A stretch of DNA of 64,000 nt, taken from Neobacillus niacini NBRC 15566. Its GTDB lineage: Bacteria > Bacillota > Bacilli > Bacillales > Cytobacillaceae. Below the pieces are notes generated by a model. It saw only the letters and a list, made by a program, of their open reading frames with translations. It ran no database searches and was not told where the DNA came from. The stretch covers positions 220,688 to 284,687 of the forward strand of contig NZ_BCVA01000004.1 in assembly GCF_001591505.1 (NCBI RefSeq), read 5' to 3'. A program made the translations under genes and the position numbers. Positions 33,269-42,088 of this stretch are shown here, piece after piece. Numbering within the stretch: the first letter of the stretch is position 1; each line of letters starts with the position of its first letter.

Positions 33269-35125
33269 TTAAGCATGCTTAAGATTCTTCTTCTTTTCCA
33301 ATCCAATAATTCGAACATAAATAGATTTATTTGCTTCTTTTAAAACAATACGCACAGTATCATTTGGTCTGAACCGTTGATATTCATCTTCAACTGCCAC
33401 TCCGTTCATTTCAATAACACAGTTTGATTTATTAAAGATTAGTAATGCAAAGTCTGTGAGAGGGATAAAGTTAATTTGGTCAGTTTCGGTGAATTCTTGT
33501 GGCAGTTTAAACAGCTGTGGCAGGTTGAATTCTCCCTTAAAGCCTTTTAACTTTTCATTTTTTGCTTCAAAAAGTTCTCCCGTTTCCTCATCTCTTATCT
33601 CAATCATAATTTGTCCAAAAAAGCCGACTTTTCTCTTTCTATTACTAAGAGAGAATGTGTAGGCAGGGACAGCTGAGTGTTTAGTTTTTCCTCTCTTTAC
33701 TTTTTTTCTTTTTTTGAAGTAGGATAACATGAGTGTAACCATTAGAATAGCTGCAAATCCAATCAATCCAACATATGTCCAGGGGAAAGGCTGACCTTCT
33801 TTTTCTGGAATGTTCTCTGTTGCTACAGGTACAGCAGCCTTTTGAACAGAAATCTGTTGAACTGGTGTTTCACGAAAAAAACTATTGCCTTCTGCTTTTA
33901 TCCTCCACTGATAGTTTTCTGAATTCCCGATAATAAATTGTCCTGTATAACCCTGCTGATCAGCTGCTAAAGGGATTTCCTTTGTTTGATTTGTTTCTAA
34001 ATCCGTTACTAGGAGAGTAGCTTTCATTGTATTATAGAGGTCATTGTTTGAGACTTTTTGCCCATTATCTTCAAAGAATGCCTCAACCTTAATTGTATCG
34101 CCTGCTTTATATTTCTTACTCTCAAGCGGGGCGATTGAAAGCTGTAAATCATAGTTAAACACGAAATTAATATCAATTTTATCCGCAGCCACACCTTTAA
34201 CCTTTAGTGTCCAATCGCCTGGAACCGGACTTATCATCTTTACCATAGAGTAGGATTTAGATTTTGTAAGAGAAATTTTATCGGACGGCAGGATCTGTTC
34301 AGTACCAGACGGATCGAACAATTTAATTTCCACAGGTTGGCTGGAGACGAGTGAAAGGTTTGCTTCTAATACATTTGTATTTGGGATTGTAATGGTGACA
34401 TCCTCAAAATCGCCTTTACCAACAAGCTCATCAACAGGTACAACCTTTAATTTTAAATGGTTGGCAAAAATCTCACTCAGGATTCTTGGCAAATCATCAG
34501 CTGAACTTGTTTCAAAAAACTTTCCGTTCGTTGTAGTGGCAATGTTCTGCAGAACATCTTTATTCAATGTTCCATCCTCATTTAGACCAATAACATAGAC
34601 CGGATAGCCCTTCGTTTTTGCCTCAGTAACTGCAGCATTCAGACCATCAGTGGCTTGTTGGAGTGTATCCCCTTTTTTCTCATCTACGTCATTGTTTCCA
34701 TCAGCTAGTAATACAATCATCGGACGATAGTCTTTTTCATGGCTGGCGTCTAGAGCTTTAATGGCGTCTTTCAATCCAACGGATATGTCGGTATTTGGAT
34801 ATTGGCCAAGCGAGTCAATAAATGCTTTCAGGTCGATTTTATCTTTCTCCGTCTGCAGTTTCACAAGATCCTTTTTGGCAACCACGTCACCTGCATAAGC
34901 AATAAAACCGATTTTATCCCCCTTTAGAGACGACATATCAATAAACATTTTCATCGCTTCGTTACTGATTTTATTTGGGTCACTTGTCAGCATTGATTTA
35001 CTCACATCTACAACTAGAACCCCTTCAATCCGTGAAGAGGTAACAAATGAATCCTCAGCCCGTACATTCGTCAGTGAGAATAAATAAATGAACATGATAA
35101 AACAGACAATTGTTTTTTTGAACAC
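33269..35125 (-). CDS. Secreted/membrane von Willebrand factor A protein of the Tad locus
   Basis: 618 residues. N-terminal signal peptide (about 1-23), VWA domain (about 33-210) with the metal-ion-dependent adhesion motif DVSKSM at residues 40-45 and later TDIS and DGNND, then beta-rich extracellular domains (about 215-430), one membrane helix (about 450-470), a KKRKK stop-transfer run and a cytoplasmic domain that may be FHA-like (low certainty). Likely a surface partner of the Tad pilus, since TadG-type proteins elsewhere carry VWA domains while the TadG-like protein here does not show one. A SinR-type box lies 33 bp upstream. Confidence 0.78.
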   Translation of the reverse strand: MFKKTIVCFIMFIYLFSLTNVRAEDSFVTSSRIEGVLVVDVSKSMLTSDPNKISNEAMKMFIDMSSLKGDKIGFIAYAGDVVAKKDLVKLQTEKDKIDLKAFIDSLGQYPNTDISVGLKDAIKALDASHEKDYRPMIVLLADGNNDVDEKKGDTLQQATDGLNAAVTEAKTKGYPVYVIGLNEDGTLNKDVLQNIATTTNGKFFETSSADDLPRILSEIFANHLKLKVVPVDELVGKGDFEDVTITIPNTNVLEANLSLVSSQPVEIKLFDPSGTEQILPSDKISLTKSKSYSMVKMISPVPGDWTLKVKGVAADKIDINFVFNYDLQLSIAPLESKKYKAGDTIKVEAFFEDNGQKVSNNDLYNTMKATLLVTDLETNQTKEIPLAADQQGYTGQFIIGNSENYQWRIKAEGNSFFRETPVQQISVQKAAVPVATENIPEKEGQPFPWTYVGLIGFAAILMVTLMLSYFKKRKKVKRGKTKHSAVPAYTFSLSNRKRKVGFFGQIMIEIRDEETGELFEAKNEKLKGFKGEFNLPQLFKLPQEFTETDQINFIPLTDFALLIFNKSNCVIEMNGVAVEDEYQRFRPNDTVRIVLKEANKSIYVRIIGLEKKKNLKHA

Positions 35126-35157
35126 CGGGTAACACCTCCATATTGAAAAATAAACTG

Positions 35158-35164
35158 TTCTTTA
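35158..35164. promoter_or_regulatory. SinR-type box upstream of the VWA gene
   Basis: GTTCTTT, matching the SinR half-site GTTCTYT, with a second partial site CGAAC at 35190-35194. It would fit control by the SinR-like regulator at 44001. Confidence 0.45.
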
Positions 35165-35224
35165 TATAAAACAATATTAACATCAAAACGAACATTTTGT
35201 ATAGAAGGATGTTTCTAAAAAGTG

Positions 35225-35259
35225 AAAGAGCTGATTTTGGTGGAAAATCAGCTCTTTTT
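35225..35259. terminator. Terminator of the Fn3-like gene
   Basis: Perfect 14-bp stem (35225-35238 with 35244-35257), 5-nt loop, with T-runs readable on both strands. Confidence 0.8.
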
Positions 35260-35267
35260 GTACAAAA

Positions 35268-36218
35268 TCAATAATCAAAAAAATTAGGGACAGATGCTGT
35301 TCCGGATCCAACAATCCTGTCAGCGTGATAATTCACCACATTATAATTGTATCTAACTACATCCAGTCCAAATTGAGTTTCTGTATACATGGCAATAGGT
35401 TCTCCATCATAGACCACCTCTGCGATTTCAGCCTCTGTTGGTACTCCATTTACGAGAGTCACTTTATTGCGGGTAATCACCATTCGATCTGCAGGTTTTA
35501 GATTATCATCATAACTAAAATATATCTGCATTTCTCTAGAGTTGAAATCCTGAGTATCCCAGTTTATTTCAATTGTATACGGTGCAGTAACAGGTTCTGA
35601 AATCGAAGCAGTAGAGTTACCTTGGCTGACGAGTTCATCCTGATACCATCCTTCTATTTTAATCAGATGGTTCCCAGGCTGAAGGCCAAGTATCGCTGTG
35701 GTCTGAGTTGAAGAAGTCGAAGGTGATAGTGTAGTGTTGAGAGTCCCATCTACAAAAATTTTATACTGGTTAGGCGCTAGTCCAGAATTCTGAGTGAACC
35801 ACGTTAGGTTGACTGAATTATCTGGTTGAACAGTCGATGTAATTTCAATGGGGTTAACAACAATGGCTAGTGTAGACGCTATATGGGCAGCCTTTGCTAG
35901 TATCTTGCCATTAGACAAAGCCTCCACAGTATAGCTGTAGCCAGTACCTGAACGTAAACCAGAATCATAAAAACTAGTATTCTTTCCTTCATAAACTTTT
36001 AAAGTTCCTCTATAAATAATGTATTTATCAGGAATCTTTTTTGAATTAACCAGTTGGTAGCTCAAACTTATGCTTTTATAGCTGCTAAAGGTGGTGACCT
36101 TTAAGCTGGTGGTGTTGCTGCTAACTGGTTTTGCTGCTGAGACTCCATTTAACATCGTAAATAAAGAAATAATTAACAATAATAAAACTCTAGAACTCTT
36201 TTTCAATTTCTCCAACAC
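35268..36218 (-). CDS. Secreted fibronectin type III-like protein of the Tad locus
   Basis: 316 residues with a signal peptide (about 1-28, ending VSAA). Two or three beta-sandwich Fn3-like segments can be read (for example SISLSYQLVN...YRGTLKVYEG...SYTVEAL, and NSVNLTWFTQNSG...YKIFVDG). No enzyme motif. Probably an extracellular adhesin or pilus-associated protein; function is inferred from location in the divergent arm of the Tad locus. Confidence 0.6.
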   Translation of the reverse strand: MLEKLKKSSRVLLLLIISLFTMLNGVSAAKPVSSNTTSLKVTTFSSYKSISLSYQLVNSKKIPDKYIIYRGTLKVYEGKNTSFYDSGLRSGTGYSYTVEALSNGKILAKAAHIASTLAIVVNPIEITSTVQPDNSVNLTWFTQNSGLAPNQYKIFVDGTLNTTLSPSTSSTQTTAILGLQPGNHLIKIEGWYQDELVSQGNSTASISEPVTAPYTIEINWDTQDFNSREMQIYFSYDDNLKPADRMVITRNKVTLVNGVPTEAEIAEVVYDGEPIAMYTETQFGLDVVRYNYNVVNYHADRIVGSGTASVPNFFDY

Positions 36219-36242
36219 TCCCTAAATTTGGTTTTATTTTTA

Positions 36243-36572
36243 CTATTTAACTTGAAGGATACTTCCAATACGTATTCCTAACTTTTCGGCAGACCCTGCT
36301 GGAAGCTCTAAAGTTGAATGTGCTTTCTTTACGGGTTTCGTCATTTTCCAAGGCTGCAAACAATGGTGTAACGCAACAACTTCATTTTGTTCGTTCAAAA
36401 GAACGATATCTAGTGGGAACTTCATAAAGAACATATGAACCGCATTACAGGGTACAATCCATAATCCTTCATTCTCTATTGGATCCTTTCGAAACATTAA
36501 TCCCTTGAATCTCTTGAAAAAGGAATCAGCCATTTCAATAGGATAAGGGATAGTAACTGTCCTTCCTTTCAT
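36243..36572 (-). CDS. DUF192 family protein
   Basis: 109 residues covering the DUF192 domain: FKGLMFRKDP, GLWIVPCNAVHMFFMKFPLDIVLL, and PAGSAEKLGIRIGSILQV. These small beta-barrel proteins often sit beside Tad/Flp loci; their role is unknown. No signal peptide is seen, unlike many family members. Divergent from flp. Confidence 0.78.
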   Translation of the reverse strand: MKGRTVTIPYPIEMADSFFKRFKGLMFRKDPIENEGLWIVPCNAVHMFFMKFPLDIVLLNEQNEVVALHHCLQPWKMTKPVKKAHSTLELPAGSAEKLGIRIGSILQVK

Positions 36573-36600
36573 ATAAAAACTCCTTCCATTTTTTAGAATA

Positions 36601-36780
36601 ATACACTGTTCATTATATTAAATAAAAAGTTCTTTTTAAAGAACGAAATAATAAGAGAAAAGGAGAGAAATCGAGAGAAATATAGAAAAGTATGTAAATA
36701 TTCACTAAAACGAACAAAAATGAACGTTTTCAAATCTTTAAGTTCGTTATATATTTAATTCAAGTTCTAAATATAGAACG
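36601..36780. promoter_or_regulatory. Cluster of SinR-type boxes between the divergent Tad arms
   Basis: Palindrome GTTCTTT-TT-AAAGAAC at 36629-36644 and palindrome GTTCTA-AATA-TAGAAC at 36764-36779, plus single sites GTTCATT (36608-36614), CGAAC (36711-36715), AATGAAC (36719-36725) and GTTCGTT (36742-36748). SinR of B. subtilis binds GTTCTYT in several arrangements. The spacing suggests repression of both arms. Confidence 0.55.
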
Positions 36781-36814
36781 TAACAAAAACTAAAAAATAG
36801 TAGGAGGAAACAAA

Positions 36815-36985
36815 ATGAACATGTTAAAGAGATTATGGAAAGAAGAAGACGGGCAAGGGCTAACAGAATACGGGCTAATTGTTGGGTTAGTCGCAGTTAT
36901 GGGAGCCGGGATTACTCTTTTATTCGGAGACGAAATTAATAAGTTATTCACAAGAGTAGGCCAAAAAATAGCAGCTCTATTATAG
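36815..36985 (+). CDS. flp: Flp-type pilin subunit
   Basis: 56 residues. A short leader ending in Gly13 is followed by QGLTEYGLIVGLVAV, which fits the Flp prepilin site G/XXXXEY, with Glu at +5 of the mature protein, then a single hydrophobic helix. It is the major pilin of the Tad pilus, cleaved by the prepilin peptidase encoded next. Strong GGAGG ribosome site. A hairpin follows the gene, before the rest of the operon. Confidence 0.92.
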   Translation: MNMLKRLWKEEDGQGLTEYGLIVGLVAVMGAGITLLFGDEINKLFTRVGQKIAALL

Positions 36986-37009
36986 GAGTAGATAAAGATT
37001 GTCTCTCAG

Positions 37010-37037
37010 CCCTGCTTATCATTTTTGAGGAGCAGGG
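37010..37037 (+). terminator. Attenuating hairpin after flp
   Basis: CCCTGC (37010-37015) with GCAGGG (37032-37037) and a short interrupted T-run. Likely a leaky stop or 3' stabiliser that leaves more pilin message than downstream message. Confidence 0.45.
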
Positions 37038-37064
37038 TTTCCTTTATAACTGAGGAGGATTAGA

Positions 37065-37571
37065 ATGTTAAATTTTATCTTATTAATAGTTCTTATTATT
37101 TGTGTAGTAACCGATGTTAAATCCCGAAAAATATTTAATATTATTACTCTACCAGCTATTGTCGCCGGTTTTACATATTATTTATTTACCAATGGTTTAG
37201 GAGGTTTTCTATATAGTGGAAAAGGTTTTTTAGTTGGTTTCTCACTTTTATTAATTCCATTTATGATGGGTGGAATTGGAGCAGGTGATGTAAAACTATT
37301 AGCCGCTGTTGGGGCAATCAAAGGAGTCAATTTTGTATTTTATAACTTTATATTTGCAGCCATTGTTGGGGGAGCAATTGCTTTTTTTATTATGCTGCGT
37401 CGAAGAGAATTAAAAAGCTTTTTTATGAGGATGTTTTATTCTTTATTATTTATTAAAGCAAACGAAGGATCATTAAATCTTGATAAGACAGACCTTTCTC
37501 CTACTATTCCATATGGGGTTCCTATTGCAATTGGTGCATTATGCACATACGCACTAGGGGGGATATTATGA
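37065..37571 (+). CDS. tadV: Prepilin peptidase (TadV/CpaA type)
   Basis: 168 residues, aspartic membrane protease of the A24 family without the N-terminal methylase part. First catalytic Asp in VTDVKSRKIFNI (about residue 17-19) and second in the GAGDVKLLAAVGA motif (about residue 70). Several membrane helices. It cleaves Flp and TadE-type pseudopilins. Ribosome site GAGGAGG lies upstream; the stop overlaps the tadE start (ATGA). Confidence 0.9.
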   Translation: MLNFILLIVLIICVVTDVKSRKIFNIITLPAIVAGFTYYLFTNGLGGFLYSGKGFLVGFSLLLIPFMMGGIGAGDVKLLAAVGAIKGVNFVFYNFIFAAIVGGAIAFFIMLRRRELKSFFMRMFYSLLFIKANEGSLNLDKTDLSPTIPYGVPIAIGALCTYALGGIL

Positions 37572-37933
37572 AGTCAGAAAAAGGGCAATCTATTGTTGAA
37601 ACTGCACTCATGGTGCCGATTTTATTGTTATTTTTGTTTGGAATATTGGACTTTGGAAGAATGCTTTACACCATCCTAACACTTGACCATGCTGGAAGAG
37701 AAGCAGCAAGGTTGGCGAGTGTTCATTCTACAGATGCGGATATTAAGGGCAGAGTTAATTATTACGTAACTGGTGTAAAAACAATTAATATAACCCCAGG
37801 GGAAGGCAGCCGCAAAACTGGAGATGAAGTTACAATTTATTTGGAGTATGATTTCAATTTTATTACGCCTTTAGCGGATACAATTGCTTCTCCGATGGAA
37901 TTAACAAATACAACGGTCATGAGGATGGAATAA
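37568..37933 (+). CDS. tadE: TadE-like pseudopilin
   Basis: 121 residues. EKGQSIVETALMVPILLLFLF matches the TadE domain, with one N-terminal membrane helix after a short prepilin-like leader, then GRMLYTILTLDHAGREAARL. Probably a minor pilin. The ATG at 37568 overlaps the tadV stop; the frame from 37541 is an extension inside tadV. Confidence 0.88.
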   Translation: MKSEKGQSIVETALMVPILLLFLFGILDFGRMLYTILTLDHAGREAARLASVHSTDADIKGRVNYYVTGVKTINITPGEGSRKTGDEVTIYLEYDFNFITPLADTIASPMELTNTTVMRME

Positions 37934-37935
37934 AT

Positions 37936-38901
37936 ATGAAAATATTTTTTATAAATAATATGAAAAATTTATGGAAAAGTCAGCAAGGATCCTCAATGGT
38001 GCTAGTCGCTAGTTTATTGATATTTATATGCGGTATTTCTGCTCTCGTTGTTGATATAGGTACTATCTATGTAGAAAAGGGAAATTTGCAAAAGACACTG
38101 GATGCAGCTGCATTAGCAGGTGCGAGCGAACTAATGGTAAGCGAAAATAAAGCTGAAAATACAGCTATTGATATAGCTAGCAAAAATAATTTAACTATTA
38201 CAGCTTCAGATATAGATACAGCGTCCAACTTTATTGAAATCAAGAAAACGGTTAAGGCAGATCTCACATTTGCAAGAATAGTTGGAATAGAAACTATGGA
38301 TGTACCTGCCATTGCAAAAGCCCAATTAAAAGGGGGGCTGTCAGGAAGAGAAGGGATTGTTCCAGTGGCTATTCCTAGAGATAAGCTTCCCGACCCTTCT
38401 GACCCGTTTCCTGAATTCCCCTTGAATTTTCAGCCTGGGAAGGGAAATGATGAAGAAAACTCATCGATAAAAGGAAACTTTGGTTATTTATCTATTGATG
38501 GTACCGGCGGAAATGTTTTACGTAACAATATTATAAATGGCGCTGATTTGGAAGTTTCTGAAGAAATGTACGAATATACACAAACTGGCCTTAGCTGGGG
38601 GAATGTAAAATCAGGGTTCCAAGAAAGGATTAACCAAGATTTATCAAATCCAGATTGTTCAAAGTATGAAACTGCGGACAGCTCTTGTAGCAGAGTAATT
38701 CTTGTACCAATTGTTGAAAGTTTTACTGATGTTAGTGGTAAAACAATGGTAGAAATAACTGGTTTTGCCTCAGTTTGGATTTCCAAAATTACAGGGCATA
38801 CTGTACAAACACAATTTATAGAAACAATTACATTTGGGGAGTTTGAAGACCTTACTGGAGCAGATAATTATCATGTCTTTGGTGTAGCTCTTGTCAAATA
38901 G
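37936..38901 (+). CDS. tadG: TadG-like pilus assembly protein (Tad N-terminal domain)
   Basis: 321 residues. The N-terminal segment QQGSSMVLVASLLIFICGISALVVDIGTIYVEKGNLQKTLDAAALAGA is cited here by its key pieces: QQGSSMVLVA, a membrane helix, and LDAAALAGASEL, the Tad/TadG N-terminal signature. The remaining part is a predicted extracellular domain with a Cys pair (PDCSKY, SSCSRV). I see no VWA motif, unlike classical TadG. It starts 2 nt after tadE. Confidence 0.8.
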   Translation: MKIFFINNMKNLWKSQQGSSMVLVASLLIFICGISALVVDIGTIYVEKGNLQKTLDAAALAGASELMVSENKAENTAIDIASKNNLTITASDIDTASNFIEIKKTVKADLTFARIVGIETMDVPAIAKAQLKGGLSGREGIVPVAIPRDKLPDPSDPFPEFPLNFQPGKGNDEENSSIKGNFGYLSIDGTGGNVLRNNIINGADLEVSEEMYEYTQTGLSWGNVKSGFQERINQDLSNPDCSKYETADSSCSRVILVPIVESFTDVSGKTMVEITGFASVWISKITGHTVQTQFIETITFGEFEDLTGADNYHVFGVALVK

Positions 38902-38924
38902 GCTGTTGGATGGAGGAGGAAGGT

Positions 38925-39551
38925 ATGAACACTAAAAAAGTCTGGATGATTTCCTTAATCTTAGGATTAATGGTGGCAGGTATTGTTTATATATCAATAT
39001 TTGCAAAAGACAATACCACGGCTCCTGCTAGCGGATCAGTTAGCCAGGAACAGGATGATAAGAAAGATGATGTTAAGTCTGACGAAGAAATAGAAAAAGA
39101 AAAACAGACTGAAAAAGATAAAGCACTAGTAAGGGAGTTCGTTAATCCAATTGTGGATGTAAGTACAGGAAAAAGAGCGATTTCAATAAGAGTAGATTTA
39201 GCACCGGGAGTTTCGGGCTACACAGCTCCAAATTCAATGGTCGATGTGATAGCCTATGAAACTACAAAAGATGAAGCTACCAAAAAGGAATTTAAATCAG
39301 CAGTGTTAGTCCTTGAAAACGTAAAGGTATTAACCTCTGGCAAATCTTCAGACCCTAAGGAAAACGCTCTTAACTATGAAACGGTTACTTTAGAAGTAAC
39401 AGTTGAAGAAGGTGTCATGCTCAGCCTAGCTTCTAGAGACAAGGACGGATTCTATTTAATGTTAAGAAACACAGAAGATACGGAAAAAGGTAAAGCCGGC
39501 TATAAGCAGACACGAGAAGTGATTAAAGAGGAGGCTGAAGAGAAGAAATGA
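38925..39551 (+). CDS. cpaB: CpaB/RcpC-like pilus assembly protein
   Basis: 208 residues. N-terminal membrane anchor (about 5-24), a charged Asp/Lys/Glu-rich linker (about 40-75) and a CpaB/RcpC domain (KRAISIRVDLAPGVSGYTAP, then NSMVDVIAYET). In Gram-negative bacteria CpaB works with the secretin; in this Gram-positive cell without one it may shape a wall channel. The ATG at 38925 follows GGAGGAGG. Confidence 0.82.
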   Translation: MNTKKVWMISLILGLMVAGIVYISIFAKDNTTAPASGSVSQEQDDKKDDVKSDEEIEKEKQTEKDKALVREFVNPIVDVSTGKRAISIRVDLAPGVSGYTAPNSMVDVIAYETTKDEATKKEFKSAVLVLENVKVLTSGKSSDPKENALNYETVTLEVTVEEGVMLSLASRDKDGFYLMLRNTEDTEKGKAGYKQTREVIKEEAEEKK

Positions 39552-40732
39552 GCATAAACTGGATTTATTTTTCTGATACGAAAACCTCTCCAGGTGAAAT
39601 CAAAACACTTCTAGAGAAGGACCATTCCCAATTAACTGCAACCTTCCAACTAGAAAGACTTCATGCCCTCTTAGGGGAGAATAATCAATCAGTACTCTTT
39701 TTAAAAGCAGGTTCTCTTTTCAACGTCTATGAACTTTCACAAGAAATTTCGGCACTTTACCCGCATGCATACATTATTTTAATTGTTCAGGAAGGCATGG
39801 AGGATCTAAAAAAAGCTATGCAGATGGGGGCATCAGATACACTAAGAACTACCTTTAACGAGGAAGAACTTTCTGAGGCCATTCTTCACGCTAGGAAATT
39901 CATGAGACATCGAGCCAAAATGGATCATAATCCTATCAATCTGCCAAAAGCAGAAGGCAAAGTATTTGCTATTTCCAGCCCAAAGGGTGGTGTAGGAAAA
40001 ACATCTCTAACAATAAATCTCGCAGTCTCGTTTGCTAAGCTGGGGAAAAAGGTTGCAATTATTGATGGAAACCTTCAATTTGGTGATGTTGCGATGTACT
40101 GTAATTTAAAACCGAAAAGGACAATTTATGAGTGGGTTAAAGAAAGCTATGGACGAGATCATTATCCCATCAGCCACTATATGACAAGCAGTGAATACGA
40201 TGTTTCAATCCTTGCTGCACCACAGAGGCCAGAATTTTTTGAAGGAATTTCAGAGCACCATATAAAGAGTGCCATCGAAGAAATAAAGAAGCAATTTGAT
40301 ATCATTTTAATTGATATGTCGACTTATTTATCTGATATTCACTTACGTTGCCTTGATTTAGCAGACGAAATTCTGTTACTTACTACGAATGAACTTTCAG
40401 TTATGAGACTAACTCAGCTTTATCTAGAAACCATAGAGACTATTAATTTAAAAAATAAGGTTAAGCTCATTTTGAATCGGTATCAAAAAGGTCAAAGTCT
40501 CGAGGTTAAAAAGATCGAGGAAATCTTTGGCTTAAATGTGTATCACATCCTGCCTGACCAATCAACGGTTGTACTGGCAGCAATTAACGCTGGGTATCCG
40601 TTTATCCTCTCTCATTCACGCAGCCATATCGGGAAGTCTGTCTTAAAACTTTCAGAGGCACTGTTTGTAAAAAACAATGACGAGATAGCAGTGGTAAAAA
40701 AGGATAAACGTTGGAATCTACTGCGAAAGTGA
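39548..40732 (+). CDS. cpaE: CpaE/TadZ-like ParA-family ATPase
   Basis: 394 residues. N-terminal receiver-like domain without obvious phosphoacceptor (about 1-125), then a MinD/ParA ATPase domain with deviant Walker A SPKGGVGKTSL (about residues 146-156) and Walker B ILIDMSTYLSD. TadZ/CpaE proteins localise the pilus machine. It overlaps cpaB by 4 nt. Confidence 0.9.
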   Translation: MSINWIYFSDTKTSPGEIKTLLEKDHSQLTATFQLERLHALLGENNQSVLFLKAGSLFNVYELSQEISALYPHAYIILIVQEGMEDLKKAMQMGASDTLRTTFNEEELSEAILHARKFMRHRAKMDHNPINLPKAEGKVFAISSPKGGVGKTSLTINLAVSFAKLGKKVAIIDGNLQFGDVAMYCNLKPKRTIYEWVKESYGRDHYPISHYMTSSEYDVSILAAPQRPEFFEGISEHHIKSAIEEIKKQFDIILIDMSTYLSDIHLRCLDLADEILLLTTNELSVMRLTQLYLETIETINLKNKVKLILNRYQKGQSLEVKKIEEIFGLNVYHILPDQSTVVLAAINAGYPFILSHSRSHIGKSVLKLSEALFVKNNDEIAVVKKDKRWNLLRK

Positions 40733-40742
40733 GGCGAAGAAT

Positions 40743-42086
40743 ATGTCACTATTTAAACGATTTATAGAAGAAAATAGCAATACCACTGCTGCCAAAACAG
40801 TCTCAGAAATTCCTATTGTAGAAAAGTCACAAGAGTTTTGGGTTATTGAGGCTGACCTCCATAATTACCTTTTGGAAGAACTGAAAAAATATCCTGTACA
40901 AAATAAACAACAAGAGAATGAAAAATTAGAGGAATTAGCTGAGGAATTTTTTGAACAAGAGGGTACAAGATTGACCTTTGAAGAAAAGAAAGATCTTCTC
41001 CATTATGTAAAAGACGAATTGCTTGCTTATGGGCCGATTACCCCTTTGTTGGAGAATCCGGTCGTCAGTGAGGTTATGGTTAATAGCTACAATGAAGTTT
41101 ACTACGAGAAGAACGGTAAGGTTTATCGAAGTAATGTCAATTTCATCGATAATCAGCATGTTATGCGGGTGATTGAGCGGATTGTATCACCAATTGGTCG
41201 CCGTGTGGACGAAAGTTCACCAATGGTGGATGCCCGACTTCCTGATGGCTCGCGTGTAAATGCGATTATTCCTCCGCTGGCACTTAAGGGTCCAAGTTTA
41301 ACAATCAGAAAATTTTCCGAAACACCATTTACAATTAAAGACTTAACCAATTTCAATACACTGGATGAAAAGATGGCGGAATTTCTTGAGATTTGTGTTA
41401 AATCAAAGCTTAATATCTTTATTAGCGGCGGGACAGGATCAGGAAAAACCTCGACATTAAACGTATTATCATCCTTTATTCCTAATGATGAGCGGATTGT
41501 AACCATCGAGGATGCAGCAGAGCTTAAGCTCGAACAGGAGCATATTGTTGCGCTTGAATCTCGTCCGCCAAATATTGAGGGAAAGGGTCAAATTACCATC
41601 CGTGATTTAGTTCGTAATGCGCTGCGGATGCGTCCTGACCGTATTGTAGTCGGTGAGGTGCGGGGAGCAGAGGCGTTGGATATGCTTCAAGCAATGAACA
41701 CGGGTCATGATGGCAGCTTGAGTACAGGGCATGCCAATTCTCCACGAGATATTCTTTCTCGATTGGAAACAATGGTATTAATGGCAGGATATGAACTTCC
41801 TGTAAAAGCAATCCGTGAGCAGATTGCCAATGCCATTAACTTAATTGTCCACCAATCTAGGATGAAGGATGGAACGAGGAAAATCACCCATATAACAGAA
41901 GTACTCGGATTGGAAGGGGAAACGATTGTTCTTCAAGACCTTTTTGTGTTTAAAGAAACACACCATTCTATTGATGGCCGAATAGAGGGGAAATTCCTGA
42001 GTACCGGTATTCGTCCAAAATTCACAGAGCTGCTAGAAATAAATGGTTTTCAGTTACCAGCATCATGGTTTATTGGGGAGTGGTAA
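40743..42086 (+). CDS. cpaF: Tad secretion ATPase CpaF/TadA
   Basis: 447 residues, VirB11/PulE-type ATPase. N-terminal helical region (about 1-110), then Walker A ISGGTGSGKTSTLNVL, Asp box IVTIEDAAELKL, Walker B RIVVGEVRGAEALDML and the His box GHDGSLSTGHANSP. A hexamer powers pilus assembly with TadB and TadC. Ribosome site GAGGCGAAG lies before the ATG. Confidence 0.94.
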   Translation: MSLFKRFIEENSNTTAAKTVSEIPIVEKSQEFWVIEADLHNYLLEELKKYPVQNKQQENEKLEELAEEFFEQEGTRLTFEEKKDLLHYVKDELLAYGPITPLLENPVVSEVMVNSYNEVYYEKNGKVYRSNVNFIDNQHVMRVIERIVSPIGRRVDESSPMVDARLPDGSRVNAIIPPLALKGPSLTIRKFSETPFTIKDLTNFNTLDEKMAEFLEICVKSKLNIFISGGTGSGKTSTLNVLSSFIPNDERIVTIEDAAELKLEQEHIVALESRPPNIEGKGQITIRDLVRNALRMRPDRIVVGEVRGAEALDMLQAMNTGHDGSLSTGHANSPRDILSRLETMVLMAGYELPVKAIREQIANAINLIVHQSRMKDGTRKITHITEVLGLEGETIVLQDLFVFKETHHSIDGRIEGKFLSTGIRPKFTELLEINGFQLPASWFIGEW

Positions 42087-42088
42087 AA

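Noticed and set aside
33268..33283. 16-bp perfect palindrome CTTAAGCATGCTTAAG at the VWA gene end
   Set aside because: It covers the last codons and stop of the VWA gene and the edge of its terminator; with no second copy I treat it as chance.
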